A stretch of DNA of 64,000 bases from PFJX01 sp044227325. GTDB lineage: Bacteria > Pseudomonadota > Gammaproteobacteria > Burkholderiales > Thiobacillaceae. The notes under the pieces are model-generated. The model made no database searches. It saw only the letters and a program-made list of their open reading frames with translations, and had not been told where the DNA came from. The number at the start of each line of letters is the position of its first letter. Positions within the stretch are counted from its first letter, which is position 1. The position numbers were made by a program, and so were the translations under genes. The stretch spans positions 1 through 64,000 of the forward strand of contig JBGAFI010000006.1 in assembly GCA_044227325.1 (NCBI GenBank), given 5' to 3'. Positions 26,295 through 35,719 of this stretch are shown in pieces.

Positions 26295-27374
26295 ATGACC
26301 ATCGCCGTAGCCTCTCCTGAATTGCCCCTCGCCAGGCCCGTCATCGATGTCCCCCCCGTGGTCGAGGAGGAGCTCGCGCCGGGCGAGGGAGAAACCCTTG
26401 CCGCGCGTATCAAGGCCCTGCTGGCGAGCCAGGACGCGGTGCTGGTGGCCCATTACTACACGTCGGCGGAGGTCCAGAAACTGGCCGAGGAAACCGGCGG
26501 CTGCGTCTCGGATTCCCTGGAGATGGCCCGCTTCGGCAACGCCGCCAAGGCGCGCACCCTGGTGGTGGCCGGCGTGCGCTTCATGGGCGAGACCGCGAAA
26601 ATCCTCAATCCGGAAAAGCGGGTGCTGATGCCCGACCTCCGCGCGGAGTGTTCGCTCGACCTGTCCTGCCCGGCCGAGGATTTCAACCGGTTTTGCGACG
26701 CCCATCCGGACCGGGAAGTGGTGGTCTACGCGAATACTTCCGCCGCGGTGAAGGCGCGGGCCGACTGGATGGTCACGTCCAGCATCGCGGTCAAGGTGGC
26801 GGCCCATCTGAAGGCCCTGGGCAGGAAACTGATCTGGGCGCCGGACCGCTACCTGGGCGACTACGTGCGGAAGACCACGGGCGCCGACATGCTGCTCTGG
26901 CAGGGGAGTTGCGTGGTGCACGAACGCTTCAAGGCCGAGGGCATCCGCGAACTCAAGGCGCTGCATCCTGAGGCCGCCGTGCTGGTGCATCCGGAATCGC
27001 CCGCGAGCGTCATCGAGATGGCCGACGTGGTGGGCTCCACCACGCAATTGATCCGCGCCGCGGCGGATCTGCCGAATCCCACCCTCATCGTCGCCACGGA
27101 CAACGGCATCTTCCACAAGATGCGCGCGGCCGCGCCCGGCAAGCTGTTCCTCGAGGCGCCCACGGGCGGGCTCGGCGCCACTTGCGTGTCCTGCGCCCAT
27201 TGTCCCTGGATGGCCATGAATGGCCTGCGCGGCGTGAGCCATGTCCTGGAAACCGGAGATAACGAGATACACGTGGAGGAGGGGATACGCCGCAAAGCGG
27301 TGGTCTCCATCAATCGCATGCTGGAATTCGCGGGGCGGACGGGTATCCCCGTCGCCGGCCGTAGCGGGGACTGA
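26295..27374 (+). CDS. nadA: Quinolinate synthase
   Basis: Fe4S4 enzyme condensing iminoaspartate with DHAP in NAD synthesis (359 aa). VAHYYTSAEVQKLAEETGG and the three cluster Cys regions (LRAECSLDLSCPAED, LLWQGSCVVHERF, GLGATCVSCAHCPWMAMN) are present. The start at 26295 (MTIAVASPELPLARP) gives a normal length. Confidence 0.95.
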   Translation: MTIAVASPELPLARPVIDVPPVVEEELAPGEGETLAARIKALLASQDAVLVAHYYTSAEVQKLAEETGGCVSDSLEMARFGNAAKARTLVVAGVRFMGETAKILNPEKRVLMPDLRAECSLDLSCPAEDFNRFCDAHPDREVVVYANTSAAVKARADWMVTSSIAVKVAAHLKALGRKLIWAPDRYLGDYVRKTTGADMLLWQGSCVVHERFKAEGIRELKALHPEAAVLVHPESPASVIEMADVVGSTTQLIRAAADLPNPTLIVATDNGIFHKMRAAAPGKLFLEAPTGGLGATCVSCAHCPWMAMNGLRGVSHVLETGDNEIHVEEGIRRKAVVSINRMLEFAGRTGIPVAGRSGD

Positions 27375-27491
27375 CCTGTCCATTTGTACCAGTGCCTTCC
27401 AATAGTGAGTTTGTTCACAGTGCCGGCCAGGGCGCTGTGTTCATATCCGCACGATCGCATCGTGCTCAATCACCGACGAGGAGAGCAGACA

Positions 27492-27911
27492 ATGAGCTTC
27501 ATGCAGGAATTCAAACAGTTCGCCATGCGCGGCAATGTGGTCGATCTGGCGGTGGGCGTGGTGATCGGCGGCGCCTTCGGCAAGATCGTCGATTCCCTGG
27601 TCAAGGACGTGATCATGCCGCCCGTCGGCGCGCTCATGGGCGGCGTGGATTTCAAGCAGCTCTATATCAATCTCGGCACGACTGCCTACGAGACCCTGGA
27701 TGCGGCGGAAAAAGCCGGCGCCCCTTTGGTCAAGTACGGCGCCTTCATCAACAGCCTGGTGGACTTCACCATCATCGCCTTCGCCATCTTCGTCGCGGTC
27801 AAGGCCATCAATTCCCTCAAGCGCAAGGAGGATGCCGCGCCGGCCGCGCTCCCGCCGACGCCTGAAGACGTTCTCCTGCTGCGCGAAATCCGGGATGCGC
27901 TGAAAAAGTGA
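27492..27911 (+). CDS. mscL: Large-conductance mechanosensitive channel
   Basis: Inner-membrane pressure-release channel (139 aa). MSFMQEFKQFAMRGNVVDLA and VGVVIGGAFGKIVDSLVKD form the N-terminal helix and TM1; ALVKYGAFINSLVDFTIIAF-like sequence is TM2. The C-terminal bundle (PEDVLLLREIRDALKK) is intact. The start at 27492 follows GAGGAGAG; an upstream in-frame ATG at 27384 lacks family similarity. The stop overlaps the next start. Confidence 0.95.
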   Translation: MSFMQEFKQFAMRGNVVDLAVGVVIGGAFGKIVDSLVKDVIMPPVGALMGGVDFKQLYINLGTTAYETLDAAEKAGAPLVKYGAFINSLVDFTIIAFAIFVAVKAINSLKRKEDAAPAALPPTPEDVLLLREIRDALKK

Positions 27912-28600
27912 TGCCGAACCGCCGCCGCTTCCTGTTGGCCTTTTCGCTGCTCGTCCTTGCGCCCTGGGCCGGCGCGGGCGGGCTGGATGCCGTCACCGGC
28001 GGCGAGGCCGGCCAGGCCCTGCGCGACAGCCTGGACAAGAGCGCCCGCGCGGCCCTCGCCAGGCTCGGCAAGGAAAACGGCTATTTCGCCGATCCCAAGG
28101 TCAAGATCGCCCTGCCGAAAAATTTCCGCAAGGCGGATCGCATCCTGCGCGGTCTGGGCCAGGGCAGGAAGGTGGACGATCTGATCCTGGCCATGAACCG
28201 GGCCGCGGAGGCCGCGGCTCCCCAAGCCCAGGCGCTGTTCGTGGAGGCGGTCGCGAAAATCGCCGTGACGGACGCGAAGACGATTCTTGCCGCTGGAGAC
28301 GACGCCGCGACCCAGTACTTCCGCAAGGTCAGCGAAGCCCGTTTGAGCGAGCAGTTGTTGCCGATCATCCGGAGTGTGTCGGAAAAAAGCGATATGACGC
28401 GCGCCTACGATGCCCTCGCGAAAACATTGTTCTCCCTCGCGGGCATCAAAAGCGAAATGGCCACGGTGGAGGCGTATGTGAACGAGCGGGCGCTGGCTGG
28501 CATCTTTGTCCGGATGGCGGAAGAGGAGCGGGCGCTGCGCGCCGATCCGGGCCAATCCGCCGGCAGCCCCATGGGCAAGGTGTTCGGATTGCTCAAGTGA
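27911..28600 (+). CDS. DUF4197 exported protein
   Basis: Protein of 229 aa with a signal peptide (RRRFLLAFSLLVLAPWAGAG). The body matches the DUF4197 family: VKIALPKNFRKADRILRGLG, DDLILAMNRAAEAAAPQAQ and DAATQYFRKVSEARLSEQLL. It is presumably periplasmic; the function is unknown. A GTG at 27908 is also in frame, and the ATG at 27911 overlaps the mscL stop. Confidence 0.85.
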   Translation: MPNRRRFLLAFSLLVLAPWAGAGGLDAVTGGEAGQALRDSLDKSARAALARLGKENGYFADPKVKIALPKNFRKADRILRGLGQGRKVDDLILAMNRAAEAAAPQAQALFVEAVAKIAVTDAKTILAAGDDAATQYFRKVSEARLSEQLLPIIRSVSEKSDMTRAYDALAKTLFSLAGIKSEMATVEAYVNERALAGIFVRMAEEERALRADPGQSAGSPMGKVFGLLK

Positions 28601-28668
28601 TTTAGGCAGTGATTCATTCCGTCGCGGATCGTCGCGGCACCTTAAACAACCATGAACAGGAGCAAACA

Positions 28669-29703
28669 ATGCGTACAACCCTCACCGTCTTGAGCACTCT
28701 CGGCGCGGCGCTTATGTCCGTGGGCATCATGCACGCCCAGGCCGCGGAGTCCCCCTACTACAACCCGTCGAACGCGGCCAGCAGCAGCGGCAAGACCCTG
28801 GGCTACGAGTTGTACAAAACCATCGGCTGCCCGGGCCGCGGCATTCTCGACGCGCCTTGCAGCGCGCCTGTGGAAGCCAAGGCCATGCCCGCGCCCATGG
28901 CCAAGACCGCCGACAGCGACGGTGACGGCGTCGCCGACGACGTGGATCGCTGCCCGGGCACCGTCCAGGGCGCCAAGGTGGATGCCAGGGGGTGCGAACT
29001 GGACGGCGACAGGGATGGCGTCGTGGATCGTCTCGACCAATGCCCGACCACGCCCGCGGGCCGCAAGGTGAACGCGGTGGGTTGCGAGTTGGACGGCGAC
29101 GGCGACGGCGTCGTCGATGCGCTCGACAAGTGTCCGACCACGCCGCCCGGCCGCAAGGTGAACGCCGAGGGTTGTGAACTGGACGGTGACGGCGACGGTG
29201 TCGTCGACGGCCTCGACAAGTGCCCGACCACGCTATACGGCCATAAGGTGAACGCCGAAGGCTGCGATCTTGACAGCGACGGTGACGGTGTCGTCGACAC
29301 CATGGACAAGTGTCCCGGCACGCCGGCGGGAGACAGGGTCGACGGCAACGGCTGTTCCCTGCTCAACGTCATGAACCTCAAGGGCGTGAATTTCGACAAC
29401 GACCAGGCCACGCTCCGGCCGGAGGCCGGCGCCATCCTGGACCAAGCCGTCGCGACCTTGAAGCGCTACCCCGCCATCAAGATCGAGATCGCCGGCCATA
29501 CCGACAACGCCAGCAGCGATAGCCATAACCTGGAACTTTCCCAGCGCCGCGCCCAGACCGTGATGGAATATTTCCTGAGCAAGGGCGTGGAGGCCGACCG
29601 CATGAACGCCAAGGGCTACGGCGAAACCAGCCCCGTCGCCGACAACGGCACGGCGGAAGGCCGCTTCGAAAACCGCCGGGTGGAACTGCGCATCCTCAAC
29701 TGA
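28669..29703 (+). CDS. OmpA-family protein with thrombospondin type-3 repeats
   Basis: Envelope protein of 344 aa. Signal peptide MRTTLTVLSTLGAALMSVGI to AQAAES. Residues about 75-235 hold five calcium-binding TSP3-like repeats of the form DSDGDGVxDxxDxCPxTPxGxKVNxxGCEL. The C-terminal OmpA domain (about 245-344) binds peptidoglycan: VNFDNDQATLRPEAG, IEIAGHTDNASSDSHN, LSQRRAQTVMEYF and GYGETSPVADN. It probably has a short outer-membrane or linker part rather than a full eight-strand barrel. Ribosome site AGGAGC; terminator after the stop. Confidence 0.9.
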   Translation: MRTTLTVLSTLGAALMSVGIMHAQAAESPYYNPSNAASSSGKTLGYELYKTIGCPGRGILDAPCSAPVEAKAMPAPMAKTADSDGDGVADDVDRCPGTVQGAKVDARGCELDGDRDGVVDRLDQCPTTPAGRKVNAVGCELDGDGDGVVDALDKCPTTPPGRKVNAEGCELDGDGDGVVDGLDKCPTTLYGHKVNAEGCDLDSDGDGVVDTMDKCPGTPAGDRVDGNGCSLLNVMNLKGVNFDNDQATLRPEAGAILDQAVATLKRYPAIKIEIAGHTDNASSDSHNLELSQRRAQTVMEYFLSKGVEADRMNAKGYGETSPVADNGTAEGRFENRRVELRILN

Positions 29704-29724
29704 TCGCCGCTCGGTTTGAAACGA

Positions 29725-29752
29725 GGCCCCCGGGGAGACCCGGGGGCCTTTT
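29725..29752 (+). terminator. Terminator of the OmpA-family gene
   Basis: GGCCCCCGGG-GAGA-CCCGGGGGCC followed by four T. Confidence 0.85.
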
Positions 29753-29799
29753 CCATTTCCGCGCGGCGCGATGTCCGGGACCGGCTAGATCCGCAGCGC

Positions 29800-29832
29800 A
29801 AAAACAAACGGCCCGCATTGCTGCGAGCCGTG
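29800..29832 (-). terminator. Terminator of the tRNA transcript
   Basis: Read leftward, ACGGCTCGCAGCAATGCGGG and CCGT pair as an imperfect stem followed by TTGTTTTTG. It sits 9 bases after tRNA-Glu. Confidence 0.65.
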
Positions 29833-29841
29833 TGCTGATGC

Positions 29842-29917
29842 TGGCGTCCCCACGGGGATTCGAACCCCGGTTACCGCCGTGAAAGGGCGATGTCCTAGGC
29901 CTCTAGACGATAGGGAC
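29842..29917 (-). tRNA. tRNA-Glu (anticodon UUC)
   Basis: A 76-nt cloverleaf read leftward: GTCCCTATCGTCTAGAGG at the 5' end, anticodon loop CCTTTCAC with TTC, T arm GGGGTTCGAATCCCC, acceptor GGGAC and encoded CCA. Confidence 0.97.
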
Positions 29918-29959
29918 TTATGAGGCCGAAAACCCGGTTGCCCGGATTTCCCGTGTTTC

Positions 29960-30035
<76 letters not shown>

Positions 30036-30134
30036 ACACGAGAGTCGCGCATTTTATGGATCGAATCGTGTGTTGTAAAGAGGCTCGGCATTGTCCGCGA
30101 GAAGATTTTTTTCCATCGCGATATAGTCTCCCCC

Positions 30135-31088
30135 ATGCGCATCGCCCTGATCACGCCGCATCCCCAAGCAGCCAACAACGGCAACGCACATACCGCCGCG
30201 CGGTGGCGGCGCTTCCTGAGCAAAGCCGGACATCGGGTCGAGATGGCGCTCGCCTGGGATGGCCGCCCGGCCGATTTGATGATCGCCCTGCATGCCCGGC
30301 GCAGCCATGACGCCATTGCCCGCTTTGCCGCCCGCCATCCGGATCGGCCCTTGATCCTGGCGTTGACCGGCACCGACCTTTACCGCGATATCCGTTTCGA
30401 TGCCCAGGCCCAGGCGTCCCTGCGGCTGGCAAGCCGCATCGTGGTGTTGCAGGAGCGTGGACTGCTGGAACTGCCGGAAGACCTGCTCGGGAAGGCCCGG
30501 GTCGTCTATCAGTCGGCGCCCCGCCTGAAGCCGGCGTCGAGGCCGGCGCGCACCTTCGACATCTGCGTGATCGCCCATCTGCGCGAGGAGAAGGATCCCT
30601 TCCGCGCCGCTTTCGCATCCCGGTTGCTGCCTGCTGGCAGCCGCGTCCGTATCCGGCATGTGGGGGCGGCTCTCGCGCCGGGCATGGCGGAGCGGGCGCG
30701 CGAGCTGGAGGCCGAGTGTCCGCGCTGGCGCTGGTTCGGCGCGCTTCCGCATGGCGAGGCGCGCCGCGTCATCGCGCGCAGCCACCTGCTGGTGCTGAGC
30801 TCGCGCATGGAAGGCGGCGCGAACGTGATCTGCGAGGCGGCCGTGTGCGGCACGCCGGTTCTGGCTTCCTGTATCGCCGGAAACGTGGGCATGCTGGGCG
30901 AGGATTACTTCGGTTATTTCCCCGTCGGCGACGAGCGGGTGCTGGCCGACCTGATGAATCTGGCGGCAACCGCGCCGGGCTTCTACGGCCAGTTGGCCGA
31001 GCAATGCGCCGCCCGCGCGGCCCTGTTCGAGCCGGCCCGGGAGGAAGCGGCGGTGCTGGCCCTGCTGGAGGAATGCCGATGCGGCTGA
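30135..31088 (+). CDS. senB: SenB-like selenosugar synthase (TIGR04348 glycosyltransferase)
   Basis: Protein of 317 aa of the TIGR04348 glycosyltransferase group, which includes SenB of selenoneine biosynthesis; SenB makes a selenosugar from UDP-sugar and selenophosphate. Recognised segments are MRIALITPHPQAANNGNAHT, ADLMIALHARRSHDAIARF, LILALTGTDLYRDI, IVVLQERGLLELP and the C-terminal donor site SSRMEGGANVICEAAVCGTP. The usual partners senA (an EgtB-like C-Se bond enzyme) and selD are not in this window, so the pathway assignment is inference. The start at 30135 is chosen over 29994, which lies in the tRNA region. The 3' end overlaps rlmH. Confidence 0.8.
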   Translation: MRIALITPHPQAANNGNAHTAARWRRFLSKAGHRVEMALAWDGRPADLMIALHARRSHDAIARFAARHPDRPLILALTGTDLYRDIRFDAQAQASLRLASRIVVLQERGLLELPEDLLGKARVVYQSAPRLKPASRPARTFDICVIAHLREEKDPFRAAFASRLLPAGSRVRIRHVGAALAPGMAERARELEAECPRWRWFGALPHGEARRVIARSHLLVLSSRMEGGANVICEAAVCGTPVLASCIAGNVGMLGEDYFGYFPVGDERVLADLMNLAATAPGFYGQLAEQCAARAALFEPAREEAAVLALLEECRCG

Positions 31089-31546
31089 ATATCCTCGCGG
31101 TGGGCGACAAGATGCCGGCCTGGGCCGAGCAGGCCGCCGCCGAATACCTCAAGCGCATGCCGCGCGAGGCGCGGGTCGAGCTGTTGACGGTGAAGCCGGA
31201 GAAGCGCGCCGGGCAGTCGCCGGACAGCCTCAAGCTGGCGGAGGCGGCGCGGCTGCTGGACAAGATCCCCGCCGGCGCGCGGCTGGTGGCGCTGGATGAG
31301 CATGGCCGCCAGGTCAGTACCCGGGAACTGGCCGATCTGCTGACCCGCTGGCTGGGCTCCGGCCAGGACACCTGCCTGGTGATCGGCGGCGCCGACGGTT
31401 TGGCGCCGGCGATTCTGGAGAAGGCGGAGACCACCCTGGCCCTTTCGCGTCTGACGCTGCCCCACGCCATGGCCCGGGTGCTGTTGGCGGAACAGCTGTA
31501 CCGGGCGGTGAGCCTGCTCAACAACCATCCCTATCACCGCGAATGA
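31079..31546 (+). CDS. rlmH: 23S rRNA pseudouridine-1915 N3-methyltransferase
   Basis: SPOUT methyltransferase (155 aa, exact usual length). The knot motif is LVIGGADGLAPAILEKAE, followed by LSRLTLPHAMARVLLAEQLY and the C-terminal YRAVSLLNNHPYHRE. Start MRLNILAVGDKMP at 31079, with an alternative MP two codons earlier. Confidence 0.96.
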   Translation: MRLNILAVGDKMPAWAEQAAAEYLKRMPREARVELLTVKPEKRAGQSPDSLKLAEAARLLDKIPAGARLVALDEHGRQVSTRELADLLTRWLGSGQDTCLVIGGADGLAPAILEKAETTLALSRLTLPHAMARVLLAEQLYRAVSLLNNHPYHRE

Positions 31547-31667
31547 CGCGGTCGCGTTCACGCGGACCACGTGCTTCCGCGGCCCGCGACCGGGTCGGAA
31601 CGACTGGCTGGCCGGATGGTGTTCGAATCAAGGGCTGGCGCGGCAATCGCGGTTAAACTCGAAAGCC

Positions 31668-32276
31668 ATGAGCAAACGTCTCTATCTCGCCTCCCAATCG
31701 CCGCGTCGTCTGGAGTTGCTGCGCCAGATCGGCCTGGAGCCCACGGTCTTGTTGCTGCGCTCCGTCCCCGGCCGGGTCGACGTGGACGAGACACCCTTGC
31801 CCGACGAGCCCGCGAACGATTATGTGCTGCGCCTGGCGCGCCTGAAGGCCGCGGGCGGCGTCAGCGCCCAGGAGAGCCGCAAATTGCCGCTCTGGCCGAT
31901 CCTGGCGGCGGACACCACGGTCACCATCGATGGCCAGATTCTCGGCAAGCCCGCCGACGCTGACGCGGCCGCCGCCATGCTGCGCCGCTACTCCGGCCGC
32001 TCGCATACCGTGCTGACCGCGGTCGCGGCGGCGCACCTGGGGCAGATCCAGGCGGTGCTTTCGGAAAGCGTGGTGACCTTCAAGACACTGTCCCAGGCCG
32101 AGATCGAGGCCTACGTGGCCAGCCGGGAGTGCTTCGGCAAGGCCGGCGGCTATGGCATCCAGGGGCGCGCGGCCCTGTTCGTCGAACATCTCTCGGGCAG
32201 CTATTCCGGCGTCATGGGGCTGCCCCTGTACGAGACATCCGAATTATTGAAAACCGTGGGCTTCGAAATTCTATGA
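31668..32276 (+). CDS. maf: Maf nucleotide pyrophosphatase
   Basis: Nucleoside triphosphate pyrophosphatase of the Maf/YhdE type (202 aa) acting on dTTP/UTP-like or modified nucleotides. LYLASQSPRRLELLRQIGL is the substrate loop; LAADTTVTIDGQILGKP and ASRECFGKAGGYGIQGRAAL are conserved. The stop overlaps rng (ATGA at 32273). Confidence 0.94.
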   Translation: MSKRLYLASQSPRRLELLRQIGLEPTVLLLRSVPGRVDVDETPLPDEPANDYVLRLARLKAAGGVSAQESRKLPLWPILAADTTVTIDGQILGKPADADAAAAMLRRYSGRSHTVLTAVAAAHLGQIQAVLSESVVTFKTLSQAEIEAYVASRECFGKAGGYGIQGRAALFVEHLSGSYSGVMGLPLYETSELLKTVGFEIL

Positions 32277-33724
32277 GCGAGGAAATTCTCATCAACGTGA
32301 CGCCCCAGGAGACCCGCGTCGCGGTCATCTACCTTGGGGCGGTGCAGGAATTGCACATCGAGCGCACCAGCCAGCGCGGCCTGGTGGGCAACGTCTATCT
32401 GGGCAAGGTGAGCCGGGTGCTGCCCGGCATGCAGTCCGCCTTCGTCGACATCGGCCTGGACCGGGCCGCGTTCCTGCATGTGGGCGACATCGTCGAGGCG
32501 CGCTGCGACAACTGTCCGCGCCCCATCGAGAAGGTGTTGCACGAGGGGCAGAGCATCCTGGTGCAGGTGATCAAGGATCCCATCGGCGCGAAGGGCGCGC
32601 GCCTGTCCACCCAGATCAGCATGGCGGGGCGCTTCCTGGTCTACCTGCCCCAGGAAACCCGCATCGGCATCTCCCAGAAGATCGAGGACGAGGGCGAGCG
32701 GGAGCTTCTGCGCGAGCGCCTGACCCGGGTGCTGCCCCTGGACGAGCATGGCGGCTTCATCATCCGCACCATGGCCAACATGGCGGAGGACGCCGAACTG
32801 GCCGCCGACGTGGACTACCTGCGCACCCTGTGGGACGCGATCCAGGCCCGCTCGGAAAACCGTCCCGGCCCGGCGCTGATCTATCAGGAACTGGACCTGG
32901 CGCATCGGGTGCTGCGAGATTTCTCCACCACGGAAACCTCGCGCATCCTGGTGGATTCCCGCGAGACCTTCGTGCGCATGGACGCCTTCGCCGAGGAGTT
33001 CACCCGCAACGTGGCGGGCAAGGTCAGCCACTACGTCGCCGAGCGACCCCTGTTCGACCTCTACGGCGTGGAGGAGGAGATCGAGAAGGCCTTGGGCCGG
33101 CGCGTGGATCTGAAGTCGGGCGGCTACCTGATCGTCGATCAGACCGAGGCGTTGACCACCATCGACGTGAACACCGGCAGCTTCACCAGCGGCCGCACCT
33201 TCGACGAGACCATCTTCAAGACCAACCTGGAAGCGGCCCAGACCATCGCTCGGCAACTCAGGATGCGCAACCTGGGCGGCATCATCATCCTGGACTTCAT
33301 CGACATGGACAGCCAGGATCACAAGGCGGCGGTGCTGGCGGAACTGTCCAAGGCCCTGGCGCGGGACCGCACGCGCATGACCATCAACGGCTTCACCTCG
33401 CTGGGCTTGGTGGAGATGACGCGCAAGCGCACCCGGGAGAGCCTGACCCGGGTGCTGTGCGAACCCTGTCCCACCTGCCAGGGGCGTGGCCAGATCAAGA
33501 CCGCCCAGACCACCTGCTACGAGATTCTGCGCGCCATCATGCGCGAGGCGCGCCAGTTCGATGCCAGGGAGTACCGCATCATGGCCTCCCAGACCGTGAT
33601 CGACATGTTCCTGGACGAGGAATCCCAGAGCCTGGCCCAGCTCTCGGATTTCATCGCCAAACCGATTTCCCTGCAGGTGGAAAGCCTGTTCACCCAGGAG
33701 CAGTACGACATCATCCTGTTGTGA
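32273..33724 (+). CDS. rng: Ribonuclease G
   Basis: Endoribonuclease maturing 16S rRNA 5' ends and degrading mRNA (483 aa). The N-terminal S1 domain contains GNVYLGKVSRVLPGMQSAFV. The DNase I-like catalytic Asp pair lies in TTIDVNTGSFTSGRTFDETI and IILDFIDMDSQDHK, and the zinc link is CEPCPTCQGRGQIKT. It lacks the long C-terminal arm of RNase E. Maf-rng is a common pair. Confidence 0.95.
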   Translation: MSEEILINVTPQETRVAVIYLGAVQELHIERTSQRGLVGNVYLGKVSRVLPGMQSAFVDIGLDRAAFLHVGDIVEARCDNCPRPIEKVLHEGQSILVQVIKDPIGAKGARLSTQISMAGRFLVYLPQETRIGISQKIEDEGERELLRERLTRVLPLDEHGGFIIRTMANMAEDAELAADVDYLRTLWDAIQARSENRPGPALIYQELDLAHRVLRDFSTTETSRILVDSRETFVRMDAFAEEFTRNVAGKVSHYVAERPLFDLYGVEEEIEKALGRRVDLKSGGYLIVDQTEALTTIDVNTGSFTSGRTFDETIFKTNLEAAQTIARQLRMRNLGGIIILDFIDMDSQDHKAAVLAELSKALARDRTRMTINGFTSLGLVEMTRKRTRESLTRVLCEPCPTCQGRGQIKTAQTTCYEILRAIMREARQFDAREYRIMASQTVIDMFLDEESQSLAQLSDFIAKPISLQVESLFTQEQYDIILL

Positions 33725-33754
33725 GGGGCCGCCGCCCCCAGCCCGGGCAGGGGG

Positions 33755-35719
33755 TCAGGCGCTGGCGGGCGCTTCGCTGCCGGTGACTTCGATGGCGCGG
33801 AAGGCGACGCCGGTGAGCAGGGAGAATTCCTTGGCGATGGCCTCGATCTGGTCCACCTGGGACTTGATCTTGACGATGTCGCGGCTGACCACGGCGCTGC
33901 GCTCCTGGATCGAGCCCAGATTCGCGTGCACCTTGTTCAGGTTCTCCAGGCGGTGTTCCAGCTGGGCCTTGTGCTCGGTGATGCGCACGACGATGGGATC
34001 CAGGGTCAGGCGCAGCCAGGTTTCCGTTTCGATGCGCACCTGCTGGAACAGGATGCGGGCCTGGGTCACCAGGGCGATGTAGAACTTCTTCACCATGAAG
34101 CGCTTTTCCAACATGATGTTGAGCGGGTCGGAGCAGAACTCCTGGGTGCTCACCATCAGTTCGTCGAGACGGGCGCGGTAGCGGGACAGGTCCAGAACGG
34201 GCGGGTCCATGCGCTCCAGGCCGTGGATGTCGTGGAAGCGCTGGTAGGAGGAATTGAGCAGTTGTTTGATGCCGCCGCATTGCTGGTGGGCGAAATCGAA
34301 CTCCGCGCCCATGCGCCGGATCAGCAGGTGCATGCCCTTGATCAGGCCGGCGGTGGTCCAGCTGTCGTTGATGGCCATCATCGACTCCTCGATGATCTTG
34401 TCCATGCGGTCGTCGTCCAGCCGGGCCAGCAATTCCCAGCCTTGCTGGGCCACCACCTTGCGGGTGACGTTGAAGTTGCGTGTGGTCTCGTCGTAGATCT
34501 GCTTGTCGTACAGCATCTTCTCCCGCATCTGGCCGACGATCTGCTGGTTCTTGCCGGACAGGGCCTGCAGGTCGAGCAGGTTCTGGCGCGCGGCCTGGAT
34601 GCGGTTGTGGGCGGTTTCCCGCGCCTCGGTCAGCAGCGGGCCCACTTCCCGGGTCACGGATTCCCGCATGATCTTTTCCCGGGACGGGATGATCTCCCGC
34701 GCCAGCATCACTTCCAGCGCCTGGATGCCGGAACGCTTGAGCAGATCCTGATCGCCGCGAATCTTGCCGACCAGGGCTTTCTGGGCGGAGATGGCCATGA
34801 CGCTGGAGGCGGAGATGTTGAGCTGGGTCGCGGTGGATTCGATCTGGCGCTGGATGGTGCGGCCGATCTCTTCCGGGGTCTTCAGGTCGTCCCACAGCAT
34901 GTCGATCTTGTTCAGCACCGCGTAGTGCTGGCTCGCGTGCTTGGACACCCACTTGTTCCAGATTTCGTAGTCCGACTGGGTCACGCCGGTATCGGTGGCG
35001 AGCAGGAACAGCAGGGCGTGGGCGTTGGGGATGGCGGAAATGGTCAGTTCCGGTTCCGCGCCCATGGCGTTGAGGCCGGGAGTGTCGAGAATCGCCAAGC
35101 CGGATTCCAGCAGCGGATGCGGGTAGTTGATCATGGCGTAGCGCCAGGCGGGAATCTCGACCCGGTCCTGGTCCTTCACCATGTAGCCCAGGTTGGGGTC
35201 GTTCTCGTCCCACAGCCCCAGGGCGCGGGCCTCCACCTTGAACACGACCTTGGTCTCCGCCAGCTTGCGCATGGCGGTGACCATGGCATTGGGATCGGTC
35301 ACGTCCAGCTTGATCGTGCTCCATTCCACCGGCAGACGCTTCAGGGCGTTGATGCTGTCGTCGCGGAAACGGGTCTCGATGGGAAGCAGGCGGATGTAGG
35401 GCTCGGTGTCCACGTCATAGTAAATCTCGGTCGGACACATGGTGGTGCGGCCGGCATCGGAAGGCAGCAGGCGCTGCTTGAAATCGGAGAAGAACAAGGC
35501 ATTGATCAGCTCGGTCTTGCCGCGGCTGAACTCCGCGACGAAGGCCACCATCAACCGGTCCCGCTTCAGGTTCTCGGTGAGGTCGTAGAGGCGCAGCAAT
35601 TGTTCGGGTTCGGCTTCGGTATGGTGTTCCAGCCATTCCTTGTAGGCCGTGACCACCTTGACCAGCCGATCCCGCCGGTTCTTGAACCGGGTGATGCCGC
35701 TTTCCAGACCATAATTCAT
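33755..35719 (-). CDS. Bacterial dynamin-like GTPase
   Basis: Large GTPase of 654 aa. G1 is AEFSRGKT (residues 62-69), the G2 Thr lies in RTTMCPTEI, G3 is AILDTPGLNAMG, and G4 AVLNKIDMLWDD. Long helical segments follow (about 330-640: MREKMLYDKQIYDETTRNFN and others) as in dynamin stalks. It is probably membrane-associated, acting in membrane remodelling or stress; the role is inferred. The ATG at 35719 overlaps the yggU stop (TGATG); a TTG codon before it is also in frame. Confidence 0.85.
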   Translation of the reverse strand: MNYGLESGITRFKNRRDRLVKVVTAYKEWLEHHTEAEPEQLLRLYDLTENLKRDRLMVAFVAEFSRGKTELINALFFSDFKQRLLPSDAGRTTMCPTEIYYDVDTEPYIRLLPIETRFRDDSINALKRLPVEWSTIKLDVTDPNAMVTAMRKLAETKVVFKVEARALGLWDENDPNLGYMVKDQDRVEIPAWRYAMINYPHPLLESGLAILDTPGLNAMGAEPELTISAIPNAHALLFLLATDTGVTQSDYEIWNKWVSKHASQHYAVLNKIDMLWDDLKTPEEIGRTIQRQIESTATQLNISASSVMAISAQKALVGKIRGDQDLLKRSGIQALEVMLAREIIPSREKIMRESVTREVGPLLTEARETAHNRIQAARQNLLDLQALSGKNQQIVGQMREKMLYDKQIYDETTRNFNVTRKVVAQQGWELLARLDDDRMDKIIEESMMAINDSWTTAGLIKGMHLLIRRMGAEFDFAHQQCGGIKQLLNSSYQRFHDIHGLERMDPPVLDLSRYRARLDELMVSTQEFCSDPLNIMLEKRFMVKKFYIALVTQARILFQQVRIETETWLRLTLDPIVVRITEHKAQLEHRLENLNKVHANLGSIQERSAVVSRDIVKIKSQVDQIEAIAKEFSLLTGVAFRAIEVTGSEAPASA

